A DNA stretch of 64,000 nt from NCBI RefSeq assembly GCF_021390435.2, contig NZ_JAJVCN010000001.1, forward strand, positions 1,736,001-1,800,000, read 5' to 3'. Each line of letters opens with the position of its first letter. The first letter of the stretch is position 1. The translations under genes were made by a program, and so were the position numbers. The notes beneath the pieces were generated by a model. It did not search any database and was not told the origin of the DNA. It saw nothing but the letters and a program-made list of their open reading frames with translations. This document shows, in pieces, positions 43,992 through 52,185 of this stretch. The DNA comes from Kibdelosporangium philippinense. GTDB taxonomy: Bacteria; Actinomycetota; Actinomycetes; Mycobacteriales; Pseudonocardiaceae.

Positions 43992-46764
43992 CGGGCACCA
44001 ACATCGATGGCAGCGTGCAATCCGGGTGCATGCGCAGCAATTGATACGCCACACCGCCGGATCCGGACATCAGGCTCGGCGAGTACACCTCACGCGCCAG
44101 CCCGGTCGTCGTTCCGTGGGTCTCCAGGCTGGTGATGATCTGGGCGGTCCTGGCCGAACCGAGCAACTCCCAGGACCCCATGTCGCCGTGGCACAAGGTA
44201 TGCGTCCAGCCGAAGCCGCCTTCTTCCGTTGCCACAACGGCTCGCCGCAGGACGTCGTGGTTACGGTCCGGTGCGAAGCCCCTGGCCAGCAGATCCGCGG
44301 CGGCGAGCCCGACACCAAGGGCGCCATGGCACCACGCGGCCACGGTTGACGTCGGCTCACGCGGGTCCAACCACCCGCCGCGCTCCACCGAGTACCACGT
44401 TTCCTCGAACGCCGCGGCTTCGTCGGCCAGCACGGCGAACCGGGCTTCGCCGGTCACGAGCGACAAGCGGGCCAGTGCCCAGCCGATGCCCGTTGACCCG
44501 TGTGCGAAGCCGCCGATCCCGTCGGGGAAGTTGGCCACAGACCAGCAGACCTGGCGGGGAGCTGGGCGTAACACTGTTGCGGCAAGGTGATCGCCCACCT
44601 TGACCGCCAGATCGGTCCATCGGTCGTCACCGGTCCGCTTGGCCAGCATCAGCAGCGGCACGATCGACCCGGCCGAACCGACGACGAGGTCGGGGCCTTC
44701 GCTGGCGTCGATCGCCGCAGGCAGTTGCTCGGCGAGGAACAACGCGTCCTCGACGTGGCCGAGCGTGAGCCAGCACGAGATCTGCGAGCCAAGTCCAATG
44801 TAGCCACCGGGCGGGTCGGGCCGCCGCTTGGTGTGCGTCGCCTGCTCGGCCCACCACTGTTGGGTCCGGCGCGCGGTCTGGATAACGCCGTCCAGCAGCC
44901 CGTCTGCCTCAGGTACGGGGTCTGCTCGCCCAGCCGCGACTTCCCGCGCGTAACCGTCCAGCAAGACTGCCACGCCGAGCGTTCCGCTGTACAAGTCCGG
45001 CGTGAGCGGTGTGGTCTGCCAACCGGAACGGTCCAAAATGGGCGCGAACCACGTTACGGTTCCATCGCTGCCACGGACCGCTTCCTCGGCCAGGGTGCGG
45101 ATTTCGGCGGCGGCTAGTGCCCGGCGCCGAGCGTCTACATCAGACTCGATGACGGGCGCTTCCATCTGGCGCAGGTCGGGTTCGGCGCCTTGGTTCAGGT
45201 AGGCGCTGACCAACGCGGCGTGGGTGACCCGGCGTTCCAGTGCGAAATCGGCCTCACGCCAGCGCTGCAGGCAGAGCTGGATCTGGTCCTGCTGTGGCCC
45301 GCACACGGTTCCGGCCGGGGTGTGCAGCCAGCCTTCGGCCGGTGTCGTGGTGAACACCGGGATGTCACCGATCAGCAACTCGGCGACTTCGGCAGCGTGC
45401 ACGGCCTGCTCAGCCGGGCCGCGGGTGTTCATCGAGTGCCGCGCGATCAGTGCGAGGGCCTTCTGTTCGGAAGCGGCCTGGTTGTGCAGGCCGACCGGGT
45501 GCCACAGCATGCGGGCGAGTTCCGTGTACGCCTCGGAATCGCGGACGACAACGCGCACGACGCAGCCAGAAAACCCTTGAAGAAGGGGTTCCAGGCAACC
45601 CGAATGGTCCAGCGCGTTGATCCGTTCAGCCATCTCGTCGAACCCGGCGACGACGTCACCCCAATAGCGACCGAGTTGCGGATTGCGGCTCGGCAAGTTC
45701 TGGGTCGGCGGAAGTTGTTGTGGCGTAATGGCGATTCTGGCCGTGTCGGTTCCGGCGCCGACAAGGTCTGGCAGGCCGATGTCCGGCTGTTGCCCGGGCA
45801 GCATGCCCATCGCGGAACCGTCCACACCGCGCCAGCCAAGACCTGCCCCACGACCGGGCAGCAGACCGGTCCGCATTACCGTGCCGTTCAACAGTTCGGC
45901 CGCACGGTCAGTCGCTTCACCAGCGCCAGTCGGCGGATGCGGCGGCCGGGGCGTGAAGATGCTTTCACAGTCCACGACGACTGGGATCGGGCCGCAGGCG
46001 ATGATGTTCTCGGCGTGCAGGTCTGTTCCGGAGACCAGGCGCATCACCGCGAGCCAGTGGCCGAGGTTGCGGTAGAACGCGCTGAGTTCGGAATCGCTGT
46101 CACAGTAACGGTGTGCCACGTGCTCGGCCCATCCGTAACCGTCCATCACCAGCGCACTCGGTACCCTGATGCCTTGCGGGTCAAGGACTTCCAACAGCTT
46201 GGCGAGCTGGGCGTCGACCTCCATCGGCCGTGGCTTGTAGACCACTGTCCCACCGGCACAGTGCATCAACGTAACGGTGTGACCGCCACGGTGGCTGTCA
46301 CCTGCGCCGATCTCGATCTTCAGCAGTTCGCCGACATCGTTACCGAGCAACGAACCCAGCTTCGAACGGTCTTCGGCGAACCGGGTGGCCATGGTCAGCA
46401 CGGCCGCGCATCGGTTGTCCACCACCACCTGCAGACGTTCGAGCAGGTGCGGATAGTGCTCGGTCAGCCCGTGCCAGAACGCCGGTTCGGCTGCGGTTCG
46501 CAGGAACTCGTGCCAGCGGCCGACCGGGTCGGGCGCGGTGAGTTTGCCGGTGACCCGTGCCGCGTTGAGCTCGAGCACGATGACCCGGTTCACCTTGCGG
46601 CGCACCGAATCCAGCAGGACCTCGCGGGTCGCGTCGACAAACGTGCCGACCTCGGTGTCGACGAGGCCGGCGAGCCCGGCCAGGCGGCTGTCCAGCCGGT
46701 GCAGGGCCGGTCCGATCAGCCATTCCACAGTACGGTCGAGCTCGCCGACCTCGTCAATCGCCAT
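43984..46764 (-). CDS. lanM: Class II lanthipeptide synthetase LanM
   Basis: 926-aa bifunctional enzyme from ATG 46764, 8 bases after the precursor stop. The N-terminal kinase-like dehydratase (DUF4135, about residues 70-450) shows GTVVYKPRPMEVD, then GTDLHAENII and VVVDCESIF, the phosphate-transfer motifs. The C-terminal LanC-type cyclase has all zinc and catalytic motifs: GFAHGSTGIGWAL, WCHGALGVGL, TLCHGDMGSWELL and SGSGGVAYQLLR. It phosphorylates and eliminates Ser/Thr of the precursor and adds Cys thiols to form lanthionine rings. It belongs to an operon SARP, LanA, LanM, ABC exporter, FAD oxidase, all on the minus strand. Confidence 0.95.
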   Translation of the reverse strand: MAIDEVGELDRTVEWLIGPALHRLDSRLAGLAGLVDTEVGTFVDATREVLLDSVRRKVNRVIVLELNAARVTGKLTAPDPVGRWHEFLRTAAEPAFWHGLTEHYPHLLERLQVVVDNRCAAVLTMATRFAEDRSKLGSLLGNDVGELLKIEIGAGDSHRGGHTVTLMHCAGGTVVYKPRPMEVDAQLAKLLEVLDPQGIRVPSALVMDGYGWAEHVAHRYCDSDSELSAFYRNLGHWLAVMRLVSGTDLHAENIIACGPIPVVVDCESIFTPRPPHPPTGAGEATDRAAELLNGTVMRTGLLPGRGAGLGWRGVDGSAMGMLPGQQPDIGLPDLVGAGTDTARIAITPQQLPPTQNLPSRNPQLGRYWGDVVAGFDEMAERINALDHSGCLEPLLQGFSGCVVRVVVRDSEAYTELARMLWHPVGLHNQAASEQKALALIARHSMNTRGPAEQAVHAAEVAELLIGDIPVFTTTPAEGWLHTPAGTVCGPQQDQIQLCLQRWREADFALERRVTHAALVSAYLNQGAEPDLRQMEAPVIESDVDARRRALAAAEIRTLAEEAVRGSDGTVTWFAPILDRSGWQTTPLTPDLYSGTLGVAVLLDGYAREVAAGRADPVPEADGLLDGVIQTARRTQQWWAEQATHTKRRPDPPGGYIGLGSQISCWLTLGHVEDALFLAEQLPAAIDASEGPDLVVGSAGSIVPLLMLAKRTGDDRWTDLAVKVGDHLAATVLRPAPRQVCWSVANFPDGIGGFAHGSTGIGWALARLSLVTGEARFAVLADEAAAFEETWYSVERGGWLDPREPTSTVAAWCHGALGVGLAAADLLARGFAPDRNHDVLRRAVVATEEGGFGWTHTLCHGDMGSWELLGSARTAQIITSLETHGTTTGLAREVYSPSLMSGSGGVAYQLLRMHPDCTLPSMLVPGE

Positions 46765-46772
46765 GGAATGAC

Positions 46773-46961
46773 TCAGCAGCAGAAAACCGGCCGGGACGCG
46801 GTGCACGACGAGCACCGGCTACCGGGCGGGTTGCAGGCCACAATGTCACCCTCGGCGAACTCACCGCTCGCGAAGATCGGGCCAGCTGGGCTGTCCAGGT
46901 CGATACCTTCACGCCAGCGGGCGACGAGCTCCTCGGCGTCGGCAAGCATGGCAGCTGTCAT
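46773..46961 (-). CDS. lanA: Class II lanthipeptide precursor LanA
   Basis: 62-aa peptide from ATG 46961 (GGAAAGGGG upstream). The acidic, helical leader runs MTAAMLADAEELVARWREGI and then DLDSPAGPIFASGEFAEGDIVA. The C-terminal segment has five Cys, four Ser and one Thr in 20 residues: CNPPGSRCSSC followed by TASRPVFCC. That composition, directly upstream of lanM, identifies it as the modified substrate. No GG/GA double-glycine cleavage site is visible; a boundary near DIVA/CNPP is the likeliest. The equal count of Cys and Ser/Thr allows up to five thioether rings. I recognise no characterised lanthipeptide with this core. Confidence 0.88.
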   Translation of the reverse strand: MTAAMLADAEELVARWREGIDLDSPAGPIFASGEFAEGDIVACNPPGSRCSSCTASRPVFCC

Positions 46962-46996
46962 GGTTTTCCCCTTTCCTTGCTGGGTTGGGAAAAACG

Positions 46997-47043
46997 ACAC
47001 TAAGAACGCCGCGCATACAGCCGCGCACACAGGTGTGCATACA
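46997..47043 (-). promoter_or_regulatory. SARP-type direct repeats and promoter before lanA
   Basis: On the minus strand TGTATGC, TGTGTGC and TGTATGC (plus-strand GCATACA at 47013 and 47037, GCACACA at 47025) repeat every 12 bases. Ten bases downstream is a -10-like TAGTGT (47002-46997). About 30 bases later comes the lanA start. SARP activators bind heptamer direct repeats overlapping the -35 position, so this fits control by the SARP encoded just upstream. Confidence 0.65.
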
Positions 47044-47048
47044 GCGGC

Positions 47049-47771
47049 TCAACCGCGCCGGGCCAGTTCGTTCAGCTCGGTGGTCGCCTGCGTCGGCCGG
47101 ACTCCGAGCTCGCGGTCCAGCAACGACCACAGCCGCTGATACTCCTCCAGAACCTCGCTTCGCCGCCCGGTCGTCCACAATGCGAGAAGCAGTTGGTGCC
47201 ACAGCCGTTCCCGCAACGGATGCTCGATCACCAGCCCCTTCAAGATCGGCACGAGATCGTGCTCGTGCCCCAAGGACATCCGGACCTCGACGAGCTCCTC
47301 GGTCGCGGACAGCCGCAAGTCCTCAAGCATCGCGGCTTCGGCTTCCAGCACAGCCGGAATCGACATGCCCTCCAGCACATCCCCGCGCCACAACCCGACT
47401 GCCTCGGTGAGCAACCGCGCCGCGTCCGGCCCGGTGTGCTTACGCGCCTGCGCGACAAGTTCCCGGAACAGCAAGGCATCGACCCCGTGCGGCGCCGTGA
47501 CGAGCATGTAGCCGTCGTCGAGTGTCTCGATGCTCGGCTTGGTCCCGCCCGCGAGCAGGCGACGTAGCTCGGCTATGTGTGACCGGACGTTGGCCGCCGC
47601 GGACGCTGGCGGTTTCGTCGGCCACAACCCATCGATGAGCCACTCGAGTGTGAGCGGCCGATTCGGCCGCAAGGCGAACAACCCGAGCAAGACCCGGGCC
47701 ATCCGCCGGAGTGGACGTAACGCATTGCCGCCGACGTGCACCATCGGCCGCCCCAGCACCATGATCTCCAT
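47049..47771 (-). CDS. SARP-family activator (AfsR/DnrI type, BTAD domain)
   Basis: 240-aa regulator from ATG 47771. The N-terminal OmpR-like winged helix is MEIMVLGRPMVHVGGNALRPLRRMARVLLGLFALRPNRPLTLEWLIDGLWP then SAAANVRSHIAELRRLL. The bacterial transcriptional activation domain (about residues 95-240) contains GLWRGDVLEGM and LRERLWHQLLLALWTTGRRSEVLEEYQRLWSLLDRELGVRPT. SARPs are pathway-specific activators of secondary metabolism. It lies directly upstream of lanA with heptamer repeats in between, so it should switch on the lanthipeptide operon. Confidence 0.92.
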   Translation of the reverse strand: MEIMVLGRPMVHVGGNALRPLRRMARVLLGLFALRPNRPLTLEWLIDGLWPTKPPASAAANVRSHIAELRRLLAGGTKPSIETLDDGYMLVTAPHGVDALLFRELVAQARKHTGPDAARLLTEAVGLWRGDVLEGMSIPAVLEAEAAMLEDLRLSATEELVEVRMSLGHEHDLVPILKGLVIEHPLRERLWHQLLLALWTTGRRSEVLEEYQRLWSLLDRELGVRPTQATTELNELARRG

Positions 47772-47869
47772 CAACCGCCCCCGTGCAGAACGTCACGGGT
47801 TCAGCTATCCCTTTTCCGGCGCGAATTGCCACGGCCGTACGGGGGAAATCTGTTGCAGTAACAGTGAAA

Positions 47870-48046
47870 TCAGTGCGTCGAGGTCCGGTCGTCCAGCGCT
47901 GCGTAGCGGCATCCGGGCTGACCGTAGTTGTGCACAGCCCGGCCGCCGGAGAACGCCCGGCACGTGCACGCCCCAGGGGACTCGAAATCCTCGGCCGAGC
48001 GTCGACGTCGTCGTCCCGCGGGGTGGTTGATGAATCGGCGAGCCAT
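47870..48046 (-). CDS. Possible small Cys-containing peptide gene
   Basis: 58-aa frame from ATG 48046 with AGAGGAG eight bases upstream. It begins MARRFINHPAG, continues with a run of Arg (RRRRR) and then GACTCRAFSGGR; the C-terminal part has AVHNYGQPGCRYAALDD. It has three Cys. It sits between the SARP gene and the divergent metallopeptidase, in the same direction as the lanthipeptide operon. It could be a second peptide, a regulator-like short protein or chance. No family is recognised. Confidence 0.35.
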   Translation of the reverse strand: MARRFINHPAGRRRRRSAEDFESPGACTCRAFSGGRAVHNYGQPGCRYAALDDRTSTH

Positions 48047-48235
48047 GACGGACGCTCCTCTCAGCGGAGTGGGCGTTGATCTGGAGTGCTCTTTGACTGC
48101 CCGTGGTCCCGTGTGCTGAAACGTGTTCTCGCTGCTAGTCGCCCGATCGGCCCAGTGTTGTCCCCGCGGGGCACCTTTCTGCCATGCCGGTTTCCGCCAG
48201 CGAAACGACGTGATTTCCGGTTGATACTCCATTGC
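48047..48235. other. Divergent intergenic region
   Basis: Space between the small peptide frame and the zinc peptidase gene. No operator-grade palindrome was found by eye. Confidence 0.3.
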
Positions 48236-49360
48236 GTGCCAAGACCCTTCCGATGGCTAGCCGCCGCGATCGCAGTGCTGACGTTGACGTTCGGCATGGC
48301 GGTTCCCGCCACCGCGGCGCCACAGGATCTCGTCGCCCAGATCAAGGCGCTGCTGCCCGCCGACTACGAGGCCAGGCTCGCCGAGGCCGAGCAGAAGGCC
48401 GGGATCAGCGAAAGCGACCTGCGCGACGTGGTCGAGCAGGCGATCGACCCCGACCCGGGGTGTTCGAGCACCCCGCTGAGTGACTGGCTGGCCGCGTCGA
48501 TCAAGGAACTGCCGCTCAACGACCTGATCGTGTTCATCTTCAGCGGCGCTGTGCAAGTGCCGACGTACGACGCGGTCTTCTACTCCAAGCCCTACCAGCC
48601 GCAGTACTACGGCCCGCGTGGCGAGTTCACGTGGCAGGTCACCTCGACCTTCCGGCACCTGCAGGTCTTCTGGGACATCAAGTCGTGGCAGATCCAGCTG
48701 GCCGCGATGCACGGCGACGCGCTGAGCGACGTGGCCCGGATCGCGAAGACGCTGAAGTACACGCTCAAGGTCACCGACGAGACCGCGGCGCAGCTCGGCG
48801 GGCTGATCAACCAGCTGATCAAGGCCAACCCGGCGTACCGGGACGGCAGGCACCCGCTGTTCACGTTCAACTCGGTGGCGTACTCGGCACAGGGCAAAGA
48901 GGACTATCCGGGCCTCGGTGTGCTGCCCGACAAGATCGTGATGGGCGACGGCGTAATGTCCGGATTCGCCGCGATCGGCCTCGGCGACGTGGCACCGCAG
49001 GCGATCATGGCGCACGAGTTCGCCCACCACATCCAGTACGCCCGTGACCTGTTCAAGACCACGTTGACCGGTCCCGAGGCTACCCGGCGGCTCGAACTGA
49101 TGGCCGACGCGTACGCCTCGTACTACCTGTCGCACCCGCTCGGCGCGAACATGCGGCGCAACCGTGTGCAGGACTTCCAGGCAACGTTCTACAACATCGG
49201 CGACTGCCTGTTCACTGACCCGAGCCACCACGGCACGCCATCGCAACGCCAGCGCGCCTCGGAATGGGGCTACGGCCAGGTGCAGAGTTTCAGGATCATG
49301 TCCACGATCGAGTTCGCCAGGCGGTTCGAACAGGCGCTACCAGCGCTTGTCCAGGGCTGA
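48236..49360 (+). CDS. Secreted zinc metallopeptidase
   Basis: 374-aa precursor from GTG 48236, with a signal peptide (PRPFRWLAAAIAVLTLTFGM then AVPATA). The zinc site is AHEFAHHIQYA (HEFAH, an HExxH), and a downstream RRLELMADAYASYYLSHPLG offers the third acidic ligand, the arrangement of the YpfJ-like 'neutral zinc metallopeptidase' group. Cysteines (CSSTP, GDCLF) may form a disulfide. It is exported. Lying next to a lanthipeptide locus whose exporter has no peptidase domain, it is one candidate for leader removal; it is transcribed on the opposite strand, so this is speculative. Confidence 0.85.
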   Translation: MPRPFRWLAAAIAVLTLTFGMAVPATAAPQDLVAQIKALLPADYEARLAEAEQKAGISESDLRDVVEQAIDPDPGCSSTPLSDWLAASIKELPLNDLIVFIFSGAVQVPTYDAVFYSKPYQPQYYGPRGEFTWQVTSTFRHLQVFWDIKSWQIQLAAMHGDALSDVARIAKTLKYTLKVTDETAAQLGGLINQLIKANPAYRDGRHPLFTFNSVAYSAQGKEDYPGLGVLPDKIVMGDGVMSGFAAIGLGDVAPQAIMAHEFAHHIQYARDLFKTTLTGPEATRRLELMADAYASYYLSHPLGANMRRNRVQDFQATFYNIGDCLFTDPSHHGTPSQRQRASEWGYGQVQSFRIMSTIEFARRFEQALPALVQG

Positions 49361-49364
49361 GGGT

Positions 49365-49394
49365 GTTCTACCAGCGCGTTCCCAGTGGTAGAAC
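49365..49394. promoter_or_regulatory. Palindrome before the TrmB/LuxR-type regulator
   Basis: GTTCTACCA (49365-49373) and TGGTAGAAC (49386-49394), perfect 9-bp arms with a 12-nt spacer, ending 7 bases before the regulator ATG. It overlaps the ribosome-binding region, as expected for autorepression, or could terminate the upstream peptidase gene. Confidence 0.55.
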
Positions 49395-49401
49395 AGGTCG
49401 C

Positions 49402-50313
49402 ATGCAGCCGCTACAGGCCCTCGGTATCTCGGCTGACGCGGAACGGGTGTACCTGGACCTCGTCTCGGGCTCTCCTTCGGCCGAACTCGAGCACGCGGCG
49501 ACAACAATGGCCGTCGCCGAGCTCGAAGCCGCAGGCCTGATCGAACGCAGCGGCGACACGCTCGTGGCCTGCCCGCCACAGCTGGCGATGGAGGCGCTTG
49601 CCGAGCGCTACGCGGCTCTGGCCCGGCAAAGCGCCGCCATGTTGACCCGTATCTGGAACAAGGCCAGCGAGACCTACCTGGAGGTCCTGCCGTCCTATTC
49701 GGCCGGTCGCGCGGTCCTTGACCGCGTGCAGACAGATGCGCAGTCGCAGGTGCGGGCTATCAGCGTGGGCAATCTTGGGCCCGACGGGCACAAGATTGTC
49801 GATGGGCTGTTCGACGCTCTGGCCCGTGGAGTGTCCTATCAGGTCGTCTACGGCACCCGGGTGCTGCACGACCCCGAGGCGCTGCGGATGGTTCAGCGAT
49901 GCGTGGACGCGGGGGAGCAGGCCAGGGTCTTCCCACACGTGTCGATGAACCTGACCATTGTGGACGAGCGATGGGCACTGCTCACCGCACGGTCCGATGA
50001 GGACATTGCGGCGGTTGTCGTGCATCGGTCGCCCTTGTTGACCGGCTTTGTCGGGATCTTCGACGCCTACTGGCGGATGGCCGTGCCCATCACCGCAGGC
50101 ACGGAGACTGTGCCTGACGGGGACACGCCGAGCCGGGATACTCAGCGGCTGCTGACGTATTTGAGCGCTGGGCTGACGGATGAGGCCATTGCCAGGGAGT
50201 TTGGCGTGAGTGAACGGACTGTGGCTCGGCGGATCAGCCGGTTGCAGGAGATTCTGGGTGCGCAGACCCGTTTCCAGTTGGGCGTGCAAGCATCGCGGCA
50301 TGGCTGGCTGTGA
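49402..50313 (+). CDS. TrmB-like / LuxR-type helix-turn-helix regulator
   Basis: 303-aa protein from ATG 49402. The N-terminal segment is a TrmB-like helix-turn-helix remnant (LGISADAERVYLDLVSGSPS ... AAGLIERSGDTLVACPP), the middle a phospholipase-D-like sensor part (AISVGNLGPDGHKIVDGLFDALARGVSYQVVYG), and the C-terminus a LuxR-type helix-turn-helix (DTQRLLTYLSAGLTDEAIAREFGVSERTVARRISRLQEILGAQTRFQLG). This architecture is frequent in Streptomyces-type genomes. It probably senses a small ligand. A palindrome immediately upstream suggests autoregulation. Confidence 0.85.
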   Translation: MQPLQALGISADAERVYLDLVSGSPSAELEHAATTMAVAELEAAGLIERSGDTLVACPPQLAMEALAERYAALARQSAAMLTRIWNKASETYLEVLPSYSAGRAVLDRVQTDAQSQVRAISVGNLGPDGHKIVDGLFDALARGVSYQVVYGTRVLHDPEALRMVQRCVDAGEQARVFPHVSMNLTIVDERWALLTARSDEDIAAVVVHRSPLLTGFVGIFDAYWRMAVPITAGTETVPDGDTPSRDTQRLLTYLSAGLTDEAIAREFGVSERTVARRISRLQEILGAQTRFQLGVQASRHGWL

Positions 50314-50352
50314 GGGCACGTTCCGTGCTCTTGTGCTGGCGTTCCCCCTTGG

Positions 50353-50886
50353 TTACTGCTTCTGTCGTTCCAGTGCGCGTTCCGCCTCCCGGCGCCATTC
50401 CCCGCGCCGCATGATCAGCGGGATCGCCGCCACGCACACGGCCAACCAGAACCCCGCTGCCCTGACGTAGAACGGATCCTCCGTGGGCACAAAGGCGATG
50501 ACGGTCCCCGCCACCGCCATAGACAAAGCAGTCACGATTCCGATGGCCGATGTCTTGGTCCTGCTGAGCACCCAGCGGACGTAACCGCCGACTGCCGGTT
50601 CGTCGTCGGTTTCGACCGCACTGCCGTGGTGCACGATCCGCCAGGCCTTGATTTTCCGCTCGAAGTCCAGGCCTGGTGGGAAAAGCGCGCGCAGATTGTG
50701 GTGGGTGACCGCCGCGCCGATCGCGCCGTTTCCGCCGACGGCCAGCGCGAGGATCAGGTAGCGAACCTCGAAGTCCATGGCTGCCACCAGAAGCCCTGTC
50801 AACGTGAGCCCGGCCGTCATCAGGCCCTTCAGCGCCGCATACCTGCGGACAGGCCCGAACTGTAGCCTGGCCCACCATTCGAACAT
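50353..50886 (-). CDS. 'EWWAR' family membrane protein, copy 1 (intact)
   Basis: 177-aa protein. It opens MFEWWARLQFGPVRRYAALKGLM, has two hydrophobic helices (about 20-65), a central cytosolic motif LRALFPPGLDFERKIKAWRIVHHGS (about 70-95), a second segment VRWVLSRTKTSAIGIVTALSM and two more helices, and ends in a charged tail (RRGEWRREAERALERQKQ). The same order occurs in the four genes upstream. I do not recognise the family. It is the last gene of the tandem minus-strand operon. Confidence 0.7.
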   Translation of the reverse strand: MFEWWARLQFGPVRRYAALKGLMTAGLTLTGLLVAAMDFEVRYLILALAVGGNGAIGAAVTHHNLRALFPPGLDFERKIKAWRIVHHGSAVETDDEPAVGGYVRWVLSRTKTSAIGIVTALSMAVAGTVIAFVPTEDPFYVRAAGFWLAVCVAAIPLIMRRGEWRREAERALERQKQ

Positions 50887-50901
50887 CCGGAATTCCCCCA
50901 G

Positions 50902-51437
50902 TTATCTTGCCAGCAGCCGAAGTACGTGCTCGGACCTCCGGCGCCACCTCTCAACGCCCAAGACGGTTGGGGCCAGCCCCAAGAGACACAGAATCAGGCC
51001 GAATCCGGCGAATCTGCCGAATACTGGGTCGTCCTCGAATGTGACGATGACGATGACCAACAGCAGTACTATCGCCCCGGTGAAGATCGTCGCAGCCACG
51101 GCGGTCTTGGGGCGCGAGAGTGTCCAGCGCGCGTGGTGTGCGGCTGCCGACATATCCATGGCGTATTCGAAAGGCCCGCCATCGCGCACGATCCGCCAGA
51201 CTCGCATCCTGGCATCGAGGGTCAAGCCGGGCGGAAAAGCCGCAGCTTGCCGTGCCCAAGAAAAACACCAAATCCCGCGCCTACTCCTGACGCGACCGCG
51301 TAGATCAAGTGTTCCGGCTTGACGGCGAGCGCTGCGATCAACCACAAGACCCACAGCAGTGCGGTCATGAACAAGCCCATTGTCAACGCATACCGGCCGC
51401 GCGAGCCGAACTGCAGTCTGGCCAACCATTCTTCCAT
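50902..51437 (-). pseudogene. 'EWWAR' family membrane protein, copy 2, frameshifted
   Basis: The start is MEEWLARLQFGSRGRYALTM (ATG 51437), with GGGGGA upstream. The first frame runs to GHGKLRLFRPA and stops. The rest (GLTLDARMRVWRIVRDGGPF ... AHHARWTLSRPKTAVAATIF ... RRRSEHVLRLLAR) is one base out. Adding a C at about 51232-51238 restores LRLFPPGLTLDARMRVWRIV, matching copy 1 and copy 3. The protein would be about 178 aa. The spacing of 15-16 bases to its neighbours fits one operon. Confidence 0.7.
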
Positions 51438-51453
51438 CGCTGATCCCCCTCAG

Positions 51454-52014
51454 TCACTGCGGACCGTACGTGCCCTTGAGTAGTTGGAACACTTGATCGT
51501 TGACGCGCCGCGCAGTCTTTGCATGCTGGCTGCGCCGGATGAGCAAAGGCACCGTTACGAGCAGCATCGCGGCCGCGATCACGTACATCGCAGTGTCGTT
51601 CCACGAGTCGCTTGTGAACGCGGCTTGGACGACCACAAGCGCAGCGATAGGTCCGAACGAGGCCAGCACCGGCGCGGGGGAGCGTGGACTGAACCTCCAC
51701 CTCGCGTGGTGCGCGACCTTCGGAGCCAACTCTGGATCGTCCACCGGGCCGCCATTACGGACGATCCGCCAGATGTGCATCTTCTCGTCGATACCGGTGC
51801 CCGGCGGGAACGCGTCCTCGAAAATCCTGGGACGAAAGCCTGTGCTGTAAGTAATGGCCAGTCCGTAGAACGCGGCGAGCGGCAAGAAATACAACTCGAA
51901 GCCGGTCGACGCGATGGCCCACGTGCCGACCAGAACACCGACGTTGACCAAGCCAACCAGCAGCGCCATCGTCACGGGCTGTTCGAACTGTCGCCTCGCC
52001 CACCATTCAGCCAT
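51454..52014 (-). CDS. 'EWWAR' family membrane protein, copy 3 (intact)
   Basis: 186-aa protein from ATG 52014. It opens MAEWWARRQFEQPVTMALLV, then helices, then the family core FEDAFPPGTGIDEKMHIWRIVRNGGPVDD (about residues 68-95), AHHARWRFSPRSPAPVLASF, two further helices and a basic tail (RRSQHAKTARRVNDQVFQLL). It is the best-preserved long copy and defines the family order: EWWAR, helix pair, FPPG..R.WRIV..GGP, HHARW, helix pair, charged tail. Role unknown; likely cytoplasmic-membrane. Confidence 0.7.
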   Translation of the reverse strand: MAEWWARRQFEQPVTMALLVGLVNVGVLVGTWAIASTGFELYFLPLAAFYGLAITYSTGFRPRIFEDAFPPGTGIDEKMHIWRIVRNGGPVDDPELAPKVAHHARWRFSPRSPAPVLASFGPIAALVVVQAAFTSDSWNDTAMYVIAAAMLLVTVPLLIRRSQHAKTARRVNDQVFQLLKGTYGPQ

Positions 52015-52183
52015 GTTGTACGCCAAGCAGCTGAACTGCTTGCGAGTGAACATTTTCGGCGTTCTCACGGCACTTGATCTCACGTGCGATCACGGGAACC
52101 GTCGCGGCCACGCAGGCAAGCCCAATCAGCATGGCCATATATTCGGGCCGGTCGTAGCGAAGCCTTGCCCACTTCTCCACCAT
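52007..52183 (-). pseudogene. 'EWWAR' family copy 4, internally deleted
   Basis: 58-aa remnant from ATG 52183: the opening MVEKWARLRYDRPEYMAMLI is joined directly to a C-terminal-like AREIKCRENAENVHSQAVQLLG, closely like the tail of copy 5 (ARDIKYRKNAERVHWHAVHVLG). The central FPPG/WRIV region and the second helix pair are missing. The frame is intact, so a small one-helix protein could still be made. Its end overlaps the start of copy 3 by 8 bases. Confidence 0.6.
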
Positions 52184-52185
52184 AC

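Noticed and set aside
47870..48046. Lasso peptide precursor
   Set aside because: No lasso cyclase, protease or RRE gene is present in the neighbourhood.
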